A stretch of DNA of 64,000 nt from Devosia sp. 1566 (GTDB taxonomy: Bacteria > Pseudomonadota > Alphaproteobacteria > Rhizobiales > Devosiaceae). Location: positions 2,790,001-2,854,000 of the forward strand of contig NZ_CP034767.1 of the NCBI RefSeq assembly GCF_004005995.1, given 5' to 3'. The position numbers and the translations under genes were made by a program. Each line of letters begins with the position of its first letter. Position 1 is the first letter of the stretch. Below are positions 1-8,360 of the stretch, piece by piece. Below the pieces are notes generated by a model. The model worked only from the letters and a program-made list of their open reading frames with translations, ran no database searches and was not told the DNA's origin.

Positions 1-85
1 GCTTGCGGCTGAATAGGCCGACGGAAATGGAGAAGGTCTTTTTGAGATCCTTGATCTCGAGCAGGTTGATCGGGGTCTGGTCCAT
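1..85 (-). CDS. oppF: Oligopeptide ABC transporter ATP-binding protein, OppF-like (partial)
   Basis: Only the first 28 codons lie in the window; the rest is beyond base 1. The start ATG shares one base with the oppD stop (TGATG arrangement), so translation is probably coupled. The visible N-terminus (MDQTPINLLEIKDLKKTFSI) is the first beta-strand region of an ABC ATPase. Position after oppD makes OppF the expected partner: the second nucleotide-binding subunit powering peptide uptake. No Walker motif is in view, so the call rests on context. Confidence 0.75.
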   Translation of the reverse strand, partial: MDQTPINLLEIKDLKKTFSISVGLFSRK

Positions 86-1068
86 CAGGCGACCTTTCCA
101 TAGGCCATCGGGCCCTCATAAAAGCAGGCTTTTTCGCGCCCATTGCCGGTGTCCATCAGCGGCGGGCGCTCTTCGAGGCACCGGTCAAAGCAGAACGCGC
201 AGCGCGGATTGAACGAGCAGCCCTTGGGCAGGTTCTCCAGGCTTGGCGGCAGCCCCTGGATCGGGTCGAGCCGCTCGGCCCGCTTGGCGATATGGGGCGT
301 CGAATGCAGCAGCCCCAGCGTATAGGGATGGCGCGGATGGTAGAACAAATCGTCCACCGTGCCCTTTTCCACCGCCCGGCCGCCATACATCACCATCATG
401 CGGTCGGCGACGCCGGCAACGACCCCCAGATCATGAGTGATCAGCACCAGCGAAGTGCCGAAGTCCTCGGTCAGCGTCTTGAACAGCTCCAGCATCTGCG
501 CCTGCACCGTCACGTCCAGCGCCGTGGTCGGCTCATCGGCGATCAGGATCTTGGGCTGGCACAGCAGCGCCATGGCGATCATGACGCGCTGCCGCATCCC
601 GCCCGAAAGCTCATGGGGAAAGCTGTTGGCGCGCTTGGCCGGTTCAGGAATCCCGACGCGCTCAAGCATGTCGACGGTGGCGCGGGTGGCGGCCTTCTGC
701 TCGAACCCGCGATGCTTGACCAACACCTCGGCCAGCTGCGTGCGGATGCGCAGCGTCGGGTTGAGCGAAGTCATGGGATCCTGAAAGATCATCGCGATGT
801 CCCGGCCGCGATAGCGGTCGAGCTCATTGGGTCCCAGCGCCAGCAGGTCCACATCACCCATTATAGCGCGCCCCGAAGCGCGCCCGTTCTTGGCCAACAG
901 GCCCATGATCGACAGAAAGGCCTGGCTCTTGCCCGAGCCGCTTTCCCCCACCACAGCCAGCGTTTCACCCCGCGCGAGCGTAAAATTCATCTCGCGCACC
1001 GCCTGCACTTCGCTTTCGTGCAGCGCGAAGGTGACCGACATATCCTGGACGTCAAGTACGTGCTTCAT
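85..1068 (-). CDS. oppD: Oligopeptide/dipeptide ABC transporter ATP-binding protein OppD
   Basis: ATPase subunit of a peptide importer, acting at the cytoplasmic face of the inner membrane. In the 327-residue product I see Walker A GESGSGKS (41-48), Q-loop Q96, signature LSGGM (154-158), Walker B ILIADEP (174-180) and H-loop H212. The C-terminal region carries the cysteines C284, C290, C293 and C297 typical of the oligo_HPY extension of OppD/DppD, which binds an Fe-S cluster in some homologues. I chose ATG 1068 over 1101 because AGAAAGG lies about 12 bases upstream and the protein then starts like the family. Fourth gene of the opp operon. Confidence 0.93.
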   Translation of the reverse strand: MKHVLDVQDMSVTFALHESEVQAVREMNFTLARGETLAVVGESGSGKSQAFLSIMGLLAKNGRASGRAIMGDVDLLALGPNELDRYRGRDIAMIFQDPMTSLNPTLRIRTQLAEVLVKHRGFEQKAATRATVDMLERVGIPEPAKRANSFPHELSGGMRQRVMIAMALLCQPKILIADEPTTALDVTVQAQMLELFKTLTEDFGTSLVLITHDLGVVAGVADRMMVMYGGRAVEKGTVDDLFYHPRHPYTLGLLHSTPHIAKRAERLDPIQGLPPSLENLPKGCSFNPRCAFCFDRCLEERPPLMDTGNGREKACFYEGPMAYGKVA

Positions 1069-1116
1069 TTCAATACAGGGCCTTTCTGGCGCGCCGGGCA
1101 CGAAGCCGGGCAGCGC

Positions 1117-2031
1117 TTAGCGATCCTTGGGATCCAGCGCATCGCGCAGGCCATCCCCGATATAGGTGAGGCAAAGCAGGAGGGTGACTAGCACCACCGC
1201 CGGGCCGATCAGCATCCAGGGCAGCGTTTCCGCCACGGGCGAGCCGAACGAGATCAGCGTTCCAAGCGAGGTCTGCGGCTCTTGCACCCCTAGCCCCAGA
1301 TAGGAAAGGAAACTCTCTGTGAGGATGATCTCCGGGACAGTTAGCGTCGCATAGATCACTACTGGCCCGGTCAGATTGGGCACGATATGGCGCATGATGA
1401 TGGTCCAGGGCTTGGCCCCGCCAGCCCGCGCCGCCTCGACGAACTCCCGCTCCTTGATCGACATGGTCTGCCCGCGCACGATCCGCGCCATTGTCAGCCA
1501 TTCCAGGCACCCGATGCCCACGAACAGCAGCACGGGATTGCGCCCGAAGATCACCACGAGAATGATGACGAAGAGGATATAGGGCAGCGCGTACATGATA
1601 TCGACAAAGCGCATCATTACCGCGTCGACCTTGCCGCCGAAATAGCCGGCGACCGCGCCATAGATCACCCCGATCACCACCGAAACCAGCGTAGCAACGC
1701 CGGCCACGATCAGGCTCATCTGCGTACCCTGCATGATGCGGGCGAGCATGTCGCGCCCGTTCTGGTCGGTGCCTGCAAAGTGCCCGTTCTCGAAATTAGG
1801 GGGCTTCCTGATCGCGCTCCAGTCGATCTTGTCATAGGTCCAGGGCAGCAGATACGGGCCGACAAAGGCGAAGAGGATGATGAAGCCGATCAAGAAGATC
1901 GACACCACCGCCGCCTTGTTGCGCACGAGGCGCCGCATCGCATCCTGCGTCAGCGACCGCCCCTTGGGGCCGTCCTCCAGTGCCTTGGCATAGTCGGAAA
2001 GAATGGCGTCCTTGCCTGTGATGCCGGCCAT
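1117..2031 (-). CDS. oppC: Oligopeptide ABC transporter permease OppC
   Basis: Inner-membrane permease, 304 residues. It has the OppC_N-type cytoplasmic N-terminus followed by a first membrane segment near residues 40-62, five more hydrophobic segments, and the EAA loop around EAARAGGAKPWTIIMRHIVPN-like residues that contacts the ATPases. The start ATG overlaps the oppB stop by one base (TGATG). Forms the translocation channel with OppB; substrate range cannot be read from the sequence. Confidence 0.93.
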   Translation of the reverse strand: MAGITGKDAILSDYAKALEDGPKGRSLTQDAMRRLVRNKAAVVSIFLIGFIILFAFVGPYLLPWTYDKIDWSAIRKPPNFENGHFAGTDQNGRDMLARIMQGTQMSLIVAGVATLVSVVIGVIYGAVAGYFGGKVDAVMMRFVDIMYALPYILFVIILVVIFGRNPVLLFVGIGCLEWLTMARIVRGQTMSIKEREFVEAARAGGAKPWTIIMRHIVPNLTGPVVIYATLTVPEIILTESFLSYLGLGVQEPQTSLGTLISFGSPVAETLPWMLIGPAVVLVTLLLCLTYIGDGLRDALDPKDR

Positions 2032-2954
2032 CAGCGCAACCTCACCTTGGGGTCGAGCCAGGCATAAAGCAGGTCAACCACGAGGTTCACGGCCAGAATA
2101 ATAAACATGTACAAAATGGTCGTTCCCAGCACGAGGCCGTAGTCGCGGTTGAGCGCGGCGCTGATGAAATACTTGCCGATCCCCGGCAGTGCGAAGATCT
2201 GTTCCACAACGAGCGAGCCGGTCAGCAGATAGCTCAACCCCGGCCCCAGATAGGACACGACGGGCAGGAGCGCCGGCTTGATGGCGTGCCGCGCAAGGAT
2301 CAGCCGCGTGCCGAGGCCCTGGGAACGGGCGGTGCGCACATAATTGGTGCCCAGCACTTCGATCATCGAGCCGCGCATCAGCCGCGCCGTGCGCCCCGCA
2401 TGGGGCAGCACCAGCACCGCCACGGGCAGCACCAGATGGACGATCGAGCCGTTCTGCCAGCCGCCCGCCGGCAACCAGCCCAGATACACCCCGAACACCA
2501 ACTGCAAGATGCTGCCGATCAGGAAATTGGGCACGACGAGCCCGATCATCACCAGCATGACGAGCAGGTAGTCAGGCCACTTGTTCTGGTTTACCGCCGA
2601 AATGGCACCGGCAATCAGCCCCACCACCGTGCCGATGATGAAGGCGGTGAAACCCAGCATCAGCGTGAAGGGCAAGCCGATCCACAGCATCTGGGACACG
2701 GTGAAGTCGTTGTAGACCATCGAGGGTCCGAAATCGCCCTGCAGCAGCCGGCCGATATAGATGAAATACTGGCTGATCAGCGGCTGGTCGAGGTTGTAGT
2801 GGGCCCGCAGATTGGCCAGCGTTTGCGGCGGCAACGCGCGTTCGCCGTCAAAAGGACCGCCCGGGGCCAGCCGCAAAATGAAAAAACACGCCGTCACGGC
2901 GATCAGCGCCACCGGCAAAGCCGACAGCACGCGCCGCAAAGCAAATCCGAACAT
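2031..2954 (-). CDS. oppB: Oligopeptide ABC transporter permease OppB
   Basis: Inner-membrane permease, 307 residues, with six predicted membrane segments starting at residue 8 and the EAA-type loop around YVRTARSQGLGTRLILARHA in the last third. This is the usual OppB/DppB length. AAAGG seven bases before the ATG supports the start. It lies 91 bp downstream of oppA, separated by a strong GC hairpin, and is fused in translation to oppC through a TGATG overlap. Confidence 0.93.
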   Translation of the reverse strand: MFGFALRRVLSALPVALIAVTACFFILRLAPGGPFDGERALPPQTLANLRAHYNLDQPLISQYFIYIGRLLQGDFGPSMVYNDFTVSQMLWIGLPFTLMLGFTAFIIGTVVGLIAGAISAVNQNKWPDYLLVMLVMIGLVVPNFLIGSILQLVFGVYLGWLPAGGWQNGSIVHLVLPVAVLVLPHAGRTARLMRGSMIEVLGTNYVRTARSQGLGTRLILARHAIKPALLPVVSYLGPGLSYLLTGSLVVEQIFALPGIGKYFISAALNRDYGLVLGTTILYMFIILAVNLVVDLLYAWLDPKVRLR

Positions 2955-3010
2955 GGGTGAACCTTTCTGGTCCCCCGCAGCAGCACCGCGGTGCGCTCGA
3001 GGCGGAGGAT

Positions 3011-3038
3011 GCCGGCGCCACTCGTGGGCGGCGCCGGC
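3011..3038 (-). terminator. Intercistronic hairpin between oppA and oppB
   Basis: A perfect 9-bp inverted repeat (GCCGGCGCC / GGCGCCGGC) with a 10-base loop sits 8 bases after the oppA stop. There is no T-run, so it is probably a partial terminator or an RNA-stabilising stem that keeps the binding-protein message more abundant than the permease/ATPase message, as is common in binding-protein operons. That role is inferred. Confidence 0.55.
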
Positions 3039-3045
3039 GCTAGTG

Positions 3046-4662
3046 TTATTCGGCCTTGGTCAGCCAGCGTGTACGGTGGATGTCCTTGGCATTGTTGACA
3101 AAGCCGGTGATCGAGGGCGTCACGACGTTCTGGGCGATATACCAGTAGATCGGGATCGCGCCGGTTTCATCCATGGCGATCTTTTCGGCATCGCCCAGCA
3201 TCTTGGCCCGAACGGCCAAGTCAGACTCGGCAGCGGCCGACTTCACCAGCGCATCGAACTCGGGGTTGGAATAACGGCCATAGTTGTTGCCCCAGTTCAT
3301 CTGGCCATCCTGCATGATGCCGGTGGTCAGGAGCTCCAGCGTGTTGGACGGATCGGAATAATCGAGCAGCCAGCCGGCACGGCCGACCTGGAAGTCCCCG
3401 GCGCGCAGCGCGTCATAGTGCACGGCGGTTTCGGAGTTGAAGAGCTCGGTCTTGATCCCGATCTGCTCCCACATGGAGGAGATGGCGACGGCCACGCGCT
3501 GGTGGTTGTCATTGGTGTTGTACTTGAGCTGCACGGGCAGCGGGTTGGAGGCATTATAGCCCAGCCCTTCCATGATCGCCTTGGCTTGCGCCACGCGCTC
3601 TTCATAGGAGAGACCGATCCATTCGGGCTGATAGGGCTCGACGCCCTCATAGTTGGCAGTGCCTTCGGGCACCCAGCCATAAGCGGGCAATTCGCCCGTG
3701 CCCAGCACATCGGGGCCGATCACGTCGCGATTGATCGCCATCGACATGGCCTTGCGCACCTCGGCATTGTCGAAGGGGGCTTTTTCCTGGTTGATCACAT
3801 AGTAATAAACGCCCAGGAACGGGGCGAAGAAATCCTGCCCGGGCAGGTTGGTCTTGATCCACTCGGCCTGGTCAGCCGGGATATCAACGAGGATGTCGTA
3901 TTCGCCGGCACGATAGCGCGCGAGGGCCGCGGCCAGGTCATCCTGCACGAAATAGTTGACCTCATCGATCTGCACATTGGCAGCATCGTAATAGGTCTCC
4001 GACTTGACCGACTTCACATAGGAGCCGGGCACCCATTCGGTGATCTTGTAGGGACCATTGCCCACGATGTTCTCGGGCGCCGTCCAGGCATCGCCGACCT
4101 TGTCGACCACATGCTTGGGAATGGGATAAGCGGTGTAGTGGGTCAGCGCCTGGAGGAAATAGGGCGTCGGGCCTTCAAGCGTGATCTCGACGGTCTTGTC
4201 GTCCAGCGCCTTGACGCCCAGTTCATTGAAATCGGTGAGGGCCCCTTCCGCCAGTTCCGAGCCATTCTTGATGGGGAACTGCAGATAGGCATATTCCGAC
4301 GCGGTGGCGGGATTGAACAAGCGCTGGAAGGCAAACACAAAGTCTTCTGCCGTTACCGGCTCGCCGTCGCTCCACTGAATGCCGTCGCGCAGCTTGAAGG
4401 TATAAACCAGCCCGTCTTCGGAAACGGTATAGCTTTCGGCCTGGCCCGGAATGGCATCGGCATTGGCGTCTTCAGCCATCAGGCCTTCGATATAGTCGCC
4501 GATGATCCGGTTTTCCCAGTCGCCCGAGGCCTTGTGCGGGTCGAGCGAGCCGGGCTCGGAGCCGTTCATCATGTTGAGCGTAACAGCGGAGGCCGCGCTG
4601 CTCATCAGCAGCGCCATGGCGCTCGCTACTGACACAGCCCTAAGAGTTTGCGCGAATTTCAT
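3046..4662 (-). CDS. oppA: Periplasmic oligopeptide-binding protein OppA (SBP_bac_5)
   Basis: Extracytoplasmic solute receptor of 538 residues that captures peptides and delivers them to OppBC. Start MKFAQTLRAV is preceded by AGGAGAT ten bases upstream; longer in-frame starts (up to 4839) add a non-homologous tail. Residues 1-26 are a Sec signal peptide ending SSAASA. The mature part matches family 5 binding proteins (MNGSEPGSLDPHKASGDWE near the N-terminus, the EGLMAEDANA and VYTFKLRDGIQWSDGEPVTA regions). First gene of the operon; no lipobox, so soluble in the periplasm. Confidence 0.93.
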   Translation of the reverse strand: MKFAQTLRAVSVASAMALLMSSAASAVTLNMMNGSEPGSLDPHKASGDWENRIIGDYIEGLMAEDANADAIPGQAESYTVSEDGLVYTFKLRDGIQWSDGEPVTAEDFVFAFQRLFNPATASEYAYLQFPIKNGSELAEGALTDFNELGVKALDDKTVEITLEGPTPYFLQALTHYTAYPIPKHVVDKVGDAWTAPENIVGNGPYKITEWVPGSYVKSVKSETYYDAANVQIDEVNYFVQDDLAAALARYRAGEYDILVDIPADQAEWIKTNLPGQDFFAPFLGVYYYVINQEKAPFDNAEVRKAMSMAINRDVIGPDVLGTGELPAYGWVPEGTANYEGVEPYQPEWIGLSYEERVAQAKAIMEGLGYNASNPLPVQLKYNTNDNHQRVAVAISSMWEQIGIKTELFNSETAVHYDALRAGDFQVGRAGWLLDYSDPSNTLELLTTGIMQDGQMNWGNNYGRYSNPEFDALVKSAAAESDLAVRAKMLGDAEKIAMDETGAIPIYWYIAQNVVTPSITGFVNNAKDIHRTRWLTKAE

Positions 4663-4744
4663 GCTCGTCCCATCTCCTTGTGGAAGTCCTGATGTCGATT
4701 CTTGTGTGCCCGCTTTGCCGCGGTTGCCTTGTTTACCGGCAGTT

Positions 4745-4760
4745 TTGACCTGCCGGTCAA
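4745..4760. promoter_or_regulatory. Perfect inverted repeat upstream of oppA
   Basis: TTGACC-tgcc-GGTCAA lies 83 bp upstream of the oppA start codon. The symmetry suggests an operator for a dimeric regulator, but TTGACC could equally be a -35 element. No candidate regulator gene adjoins opp in this window. Confidence 0.35.
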
Positions 4761-4805
4761 TTTCTGGACGGTAAACCGCCTTTCCGCCCACTGACAAGCA
4801 AAACC

Positions 4806-4821
4806 TTGACCTATGCGTCAA
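4806..4821. promoter_or_regulatory. ACGT-type palindrome resembling the fad operators
   Basis: TTGACctatgcGTCAA is a 5-bp inverted repeat about 145 bp upstream of oppA and 97 bp beyond the end of the fad operon. It matches 11 of 15 positions of the two operator-like boxes at 10876 and 10949, so the same MerR-type regulator may bind it weakly. This is by eye only. Confidence 0.3.
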
Positions 4822-4917
4822 CGTAACCACGGCTCGCACAATATAGGCGGCAGTAGACGTCCCTCCCGGCCATGCAGAGGCGCTGCAACATTACAATTTT
4901 CGCAAAATAGTGCAGAA

Positions 4918-5076
4918 CTAGCCGCCGAGAATACCTGAGCGTTGCACTCCATATATGGCGAGCGCCACCACGATCAGCAGTGCAAAAGGCAGCCAGGCTG
5001 GTGGCTCGCGCCGTTTGCGCGGGGGCTGTTCCGGCTTTTTCTCGATCCGGCGAAACTTGACCACATTGTCCTTCAC
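4918..5076 (-). CDS. 52-residue single-pass membrane protein, last gene of the fad operon
   Basis: Hypothetical protein. A GTG start overlaps the thiolase TGA by GTGA, giving strong evidence that it is translated by coupling. The sequence is a basic, proline-rich cytoplasmic N-terminus (VKDNVVKFRRIEKKPEQPP, arginine cluster near 20-23) followed by one membrane helix, about residues 28-44 (AWLPFALLIVVALAIYG), and a short tail. Small proteins beginning DNVVKFRR-like are, from memory, common in Hyphomicrobiales but uncharacterised. Position at the end of a beta-oxidation operon suggests membrane tethering or a regulatory role, which is speculative. Confidence 0.7.
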   Translation of the reverse strand: MKDNVVKFRRIEKKPEQPPRKRREPPAWLPFALLIVVALAIYGVQRSGILGG

Positions 5077-6356
5077 GCCGCCCGCTCCACAATCGCCGCC
5101 ACGCCCTGTCCACCTGCCGTGCAGACCGACAGCAGGGCCCGCTGCCCCTGCCCTTCGGCCAACATCTTGGCCGTCAGCCCCAGAATGCGCGCGCCCGTTG
5201 CCGCAAAGGGATGCCCATAAGCGATGCTCGATCCCTTGCGGTTGATCCGCTCGGGATCGATCGGCCCCAGCACCTCCTCTCGGCCCAGCTCGCGCCGGCA
5301 ATAATCGGGATCGTTCCAGGCCTTGAGCGTGCACAGCACCTGCGCGGCAAAGGCCTCGTGCAGCTCGAACAGGTCGAAATCGGCAAAGCCCAGTCCCTTG
5401 CGCGCCAGCATCTCGGAAACGGCAATCGTGGGAGCCATCAACAAGCCCTCACCATGGGCGAAGTCATTGCCCGCCACCCGCCCGGCCGTGAGATACGCCA
5501 GCACCGGCAGCCCGCGCTCGCGGGCCCAATCCTCGCTCGCCAGCAGCACCGCTGCCGCCCCGTCGGTGAGCGGGGTCGAGTTCGCCGCCGTCAGCGTGCC
5601 ATGGCCCGAACTCTTGTCGAATGCCGGCTTGAGATCCGCCATCTTGGCCAGATTGGCATCCGCCCGCACATTGTTGTCGCGGTCGAGCCCCGCGCAGGGC
5701 ACCAGCAGATCGTCGTGGAAACCTTCGTCATAGGCAGCCGCGGCCTTGCGGTGGCTGTCTACCGCCCACTCATCCTGCGCCCGCCGGGTAATGCCCCATT
5801 CGCGCGCCATCAGCTCGCAATGCTGCCCCATCGACAGCCCCGTACGCGGCTCCTGGGTAGAGGGCGCCACCGGCGTCAGCTCCCCGAGCGAGAACCCCTT
5901 GAACACACCAAGCTTGTCGCGCGTGGTGCGCGCCTTGTTGAGATCGATCATTCGGTGCTGGAACTTGTCGCCAAATACCACCGGGCTGTCGCTGACGCTG
6001 TCGGCACCGGCCGCAATGGCGCTGTCGATCTCGCCCGTCGCGATCTTGGCCCCAAGGCTCAGCGCTGCCTGCAGGCTCGTGCCGCAGGCAATCTGCATTG
6101 TCGTGCCGGGCGTGCGCGGTGACAGGCCCGCATCGAGCAGGGCTTCGCGCGCCAGGTTGAAATCGCGGCTATGGCTGATCACCGCCCCCCCGATCACCTC
6201 GTCGATCTTTTGCCCCTTGAGCCCGAACTTGTCAGCCAGCCCGCCCAGCGCCGCCGCCAGCATCGAAAGATTGGTTTGCTCGCTATAGGCCGTGTTCCCC
6301 CGCGCAAACGGGATCCGCGCCGACCCCACAATCGCGACTTTGCGCAGTTCAGTCAT
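5073..6356 (-). CDS. fadI: Acetyl-CoA C-acyltransferase (3-ketoacyl-CoA thiolase, FadI-like)
   Basis: Last step of beta-oxidation: thiolytic cleavage of 3-ketoacyl-CoA. The 427-residue protein shows the nucleophilic cysteine in QIACGTS (C91), the GHPFAATG motif with the base H382, and the second catalytic cysteine in SVCTAGGQG (C412). The length fits FadI (about 430) better than short FadA. ATG 6356 has GGAGAG a few bases upstream; the upstream TTG at 6368 overlaps that ribosome site. Follows fadB by 21 bp and shares GTGA with the small gene after it, so it should form a trifunctional complex with FadB. Confidence 0.92.
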   Translation of the reverse strand: MTELRKVAIVGSARIPFARGNTAYSEQTNLSMLAAALGGLADKFGLKGQKIDEVIGGAVISHSRDFNLAREALLDAGLSPRTPGTTMQIACGTSLQAALSLGAKIATGEIDSAIAAGADSVSDSPVVFGDKFQHRMIDLNKARTTRDKLGVFKGFSLGELTPVAPSTQEPRTGLSMGQHCELMAREWGITRRAQDEWAVDSHRKAAAAYDEGFHDDLLVPCAGLDRDNNVRADANLAKMADLKPAFDKSSGHGTLTAANSTPLTDGAAAVLLASEDWARERGLPVLAYLTAGRVAGNDFAHGEGLLMAPTIAVSEMLARKGLGFADFDLFELHEAFAAQVLCTLKAWNDPDYCRRELGREEVLGPIDPERINRKGSSIAYGHPFAATGARILGLTAKMLAEGQGQRALLSVCTAGGQGVAAIVERAA

Positions 6357-6377
6357 CTTGCTCTCCAAACAGCGCCA

Positions 6378-8360
6378 TCACGCCTTTCCATCCCGGCGCG
6401 CCTGCAGCGGCCCGCCCAGGAACGGCGCAAAGCCGGTGCCCAAAATCACCCCGATATCGGCCAGATCCGCATTGGCGACCACGCCCTCAGCCAGCACAAC
6501 TTCGGTAGTATCGACCAGCGGGCGGACCAGTTCACGCCCCAAACCTGCGAGATCGGCATGGGCCGGGGTTTCACCCTTTTGCGCCTTGCCGTCGCTCCAC
6601 TTGTAAAAACCCTGCCCGCTTTTGCGCCCAAGCTTGCCACGCCGCACCAGTTCGGCAAAGCGCGACCCCTCGGGCACGGCATGCCCCAGCTCCGTCGCCA
6701 CCGACTGGCCGACATCGAGCCCCACCGTATCCATGAGTTCGATCGGCCCCATCGGCATGCCGAAGGCCACGGCCGCTGCATCGAGCAGTTCGGGGCTTTC
6801 CCCCGCTTCCACCCGCTCCACCGCGCCGAGCATATAAGGCATCAGCACCCGGTTCACGAGAAAGCCCGGCGCCGATTTCACCACCACCGGCGACTTGCCG
6901 ATGGCCACGGCAAAAGCCGCGCCCTTGCCGATCTCCTCGTCGCTATTGAAGCGCGAGCGGATCACCTCGACCAGCGGCAACTGGGCCACCGGGTTGAAGA
7001 AATGCAGCCCGATCAGCCGGGATGGATCGCTCAGCCCCTCCGCAATCCGCTCCAGCTCGATGGAGGACGTATTGGTCGCCAGGATCGCCCCCGGCTTGAT
7101 CTCGGTCTCGAGCTCGGCAAAAATCTGGCGCTTGATCGCCAGATCCTCCACCACCGCCTCGATCACCACATCGGCCCGCGCCACGCCCTTGCCATCGGGA
7201 TCGGCCTGCAGCCGCAACATGGCGGTATCCACCTCAAAGCGTTTCTTCAGCCGCTTCTTGAACAGCGCCTTGCCCCGCTCCAGCGCCGGCTTGATCCGGT
7301 TCATGTCGAGATCCTGCAGCGTCACGCTCATGCCGCGCAGCGCGCACCAGGCGGCAATATCCCCGCCCATCACCCCCGCCCCGATCACATGCACGCGCCG
7401 GAACTGCTGCCCCTTGGCTGCCTGCTTCTTGAGCCCCTCGGACAAAAAGAACACCCGGCGCAGATTGGTCGCCGCGGTCGAACCCATCAGCGGCACAAAG
7501 GCCGGCACCTCGCCCGCAATCATCGCGCGCCAGTCATTGCCGTGTTCTTCAAACAGCTCGATCAGCCCATAAGGCGCCGGGTAATGCTCGCGCTTGGCCT
7601 TCTTGCCGACCTTTTGGCGCATCTTGTCGGCCACATAGCCGCGCAGCGGCCCCATCGCCATGATCGTCTTGGTGATTGGCGCCACGGTGGACCGGCGCTT
7701 TTGCAGCACGGCCTTGCGCCCTTCCCAGCGCAGATTGTCGCGATGGCGCACCAGCTTGTCGACGAGCCCCAGCCCGCGCGCCGGGCCCGCCCGCAGCATC
7801 TTGCCGGTGAGCATCAGGTTCATGGCATCTACCGGCCCGGCCTGGCGGATGGATCGGCCGGTGCCACCAAAACCCGGAAAGATCCCCAGATTGACCTCGG
7901 GAAAGCCGAGCTTGGTTTTCTCGTCCTTGACCGCGATCCGGTAGTGGCAGGCCAGCGCCAGCTCCAGCCCGCCGCCAAGGCAAAAGCCGTGAATGCCCGC
8001 AACCACCGGGATCTTGAGGTTCTCGATCCGGTCAAACAGTTTATGAGCCTGCCGCAGCGCGTCTGGCAGCAGCGCCAGGTCCATCTTGTCGAATTCGCGC
8101 ACATCGGCGCCGGCGATAAAGCCGCTATCCTTGCCCGACAGCAGCACCACCCCCACGAGTTCGCGCCTGTCGGCCATCCCCTCGATGCGCCCGATCAGCT
8201 CTTCAAGCTCGAGGATCGCCGCGGTGCTGAGCGTATTGACCGGCGCATCGGGGCTATCGATGGTCAGCCAGCCGATATCTTCCACATCCTTGTGGAAGCG
8301 CCACGAACCCGTCACGCCCTCAAAGGGCAGGATGGGGGTGTCCATCAGCTCTTCGATCAT
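6378..8360 (-). CDS. fadB: Fatty-acid oxidation complex alpha subunit: enoyl-CoA hydratase / 3-hydroxyacyl-CoA dehydrogenase
   Basis: Bifunctional enzyme, 660 residues, a little shorter than E. coli FadB/FadJ (about 715-730). Residues 20-200 are a crotonase domain with the catalytic pair E133 (GGGLELAL) and E155 (FPEVNLG). Residues 322-500 are the NAD-binding 3-hydroxyacyl-CoA dehydrogenase domain with GAGVMGG (327-333) and the HFFNP histidine H453, followed by the C-terminal helical domain. The start overlaps the fadE stop by ATGA. Converts trans-2-enoyl-CoA to 3-ketoacyl-CoA and hands it to the downstream thiolase. Confidence 0.94.
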   Translation of the reverse strand: MIEELMDTPILPFEGVTGSWRFHKDVEDIGWLTIDSPDAPVNTLSTAAILELEELIGRIEGMADRRELVGVVLLSGKDSGFIAGADVREFDKMDLALLPDALRQAHKLFDRIENLKIPVVAGIHGFCLGGGLELALACHYRIAVKDEKTKLGFPEVNLGIFPGFGGTGRSIRQAGPVDAMNLMLTGKMLRAGPARGLGLVDKLVRHRDNLRWEGRKAVLQKRRSTVAPITKTIMAMGPLRGYVADKMRQKVGKKAKREHYPAPYGLIELFEEHGNDWRAMIAGEVPAFVPLMGSTAATNLRRVFFLSEGLKKQAAKGQQFRRVHVIGAGVMGGDIAAWCALRGMSVTLQDLDMNRIKPALERGKALFKKRLKKRFEVDTAMLRLQADPDGKGVARADVVIEAVVEDLAIKRQIFAELETEIKPGAILATNTSSIELERIAEGLSDPSRLIGLHFFNPVAQLPLVEVIRSRFNSDEEIGKGAAFAVAIGKSPVVVKSAPGFLVNRVLMPYMLGAVERVEAGESPELLDAAAVAFGMPMGPIELMDTVGLDVGQSVATELGHAVPEGSRFAELVRRGKLGRKSGQGFYKWSDGKAQKGETPAHADLAGLGRELVRPLVDTTEVVLAEGVVANADLADIGVILGTGFAPFLGGPLQARRDGKA

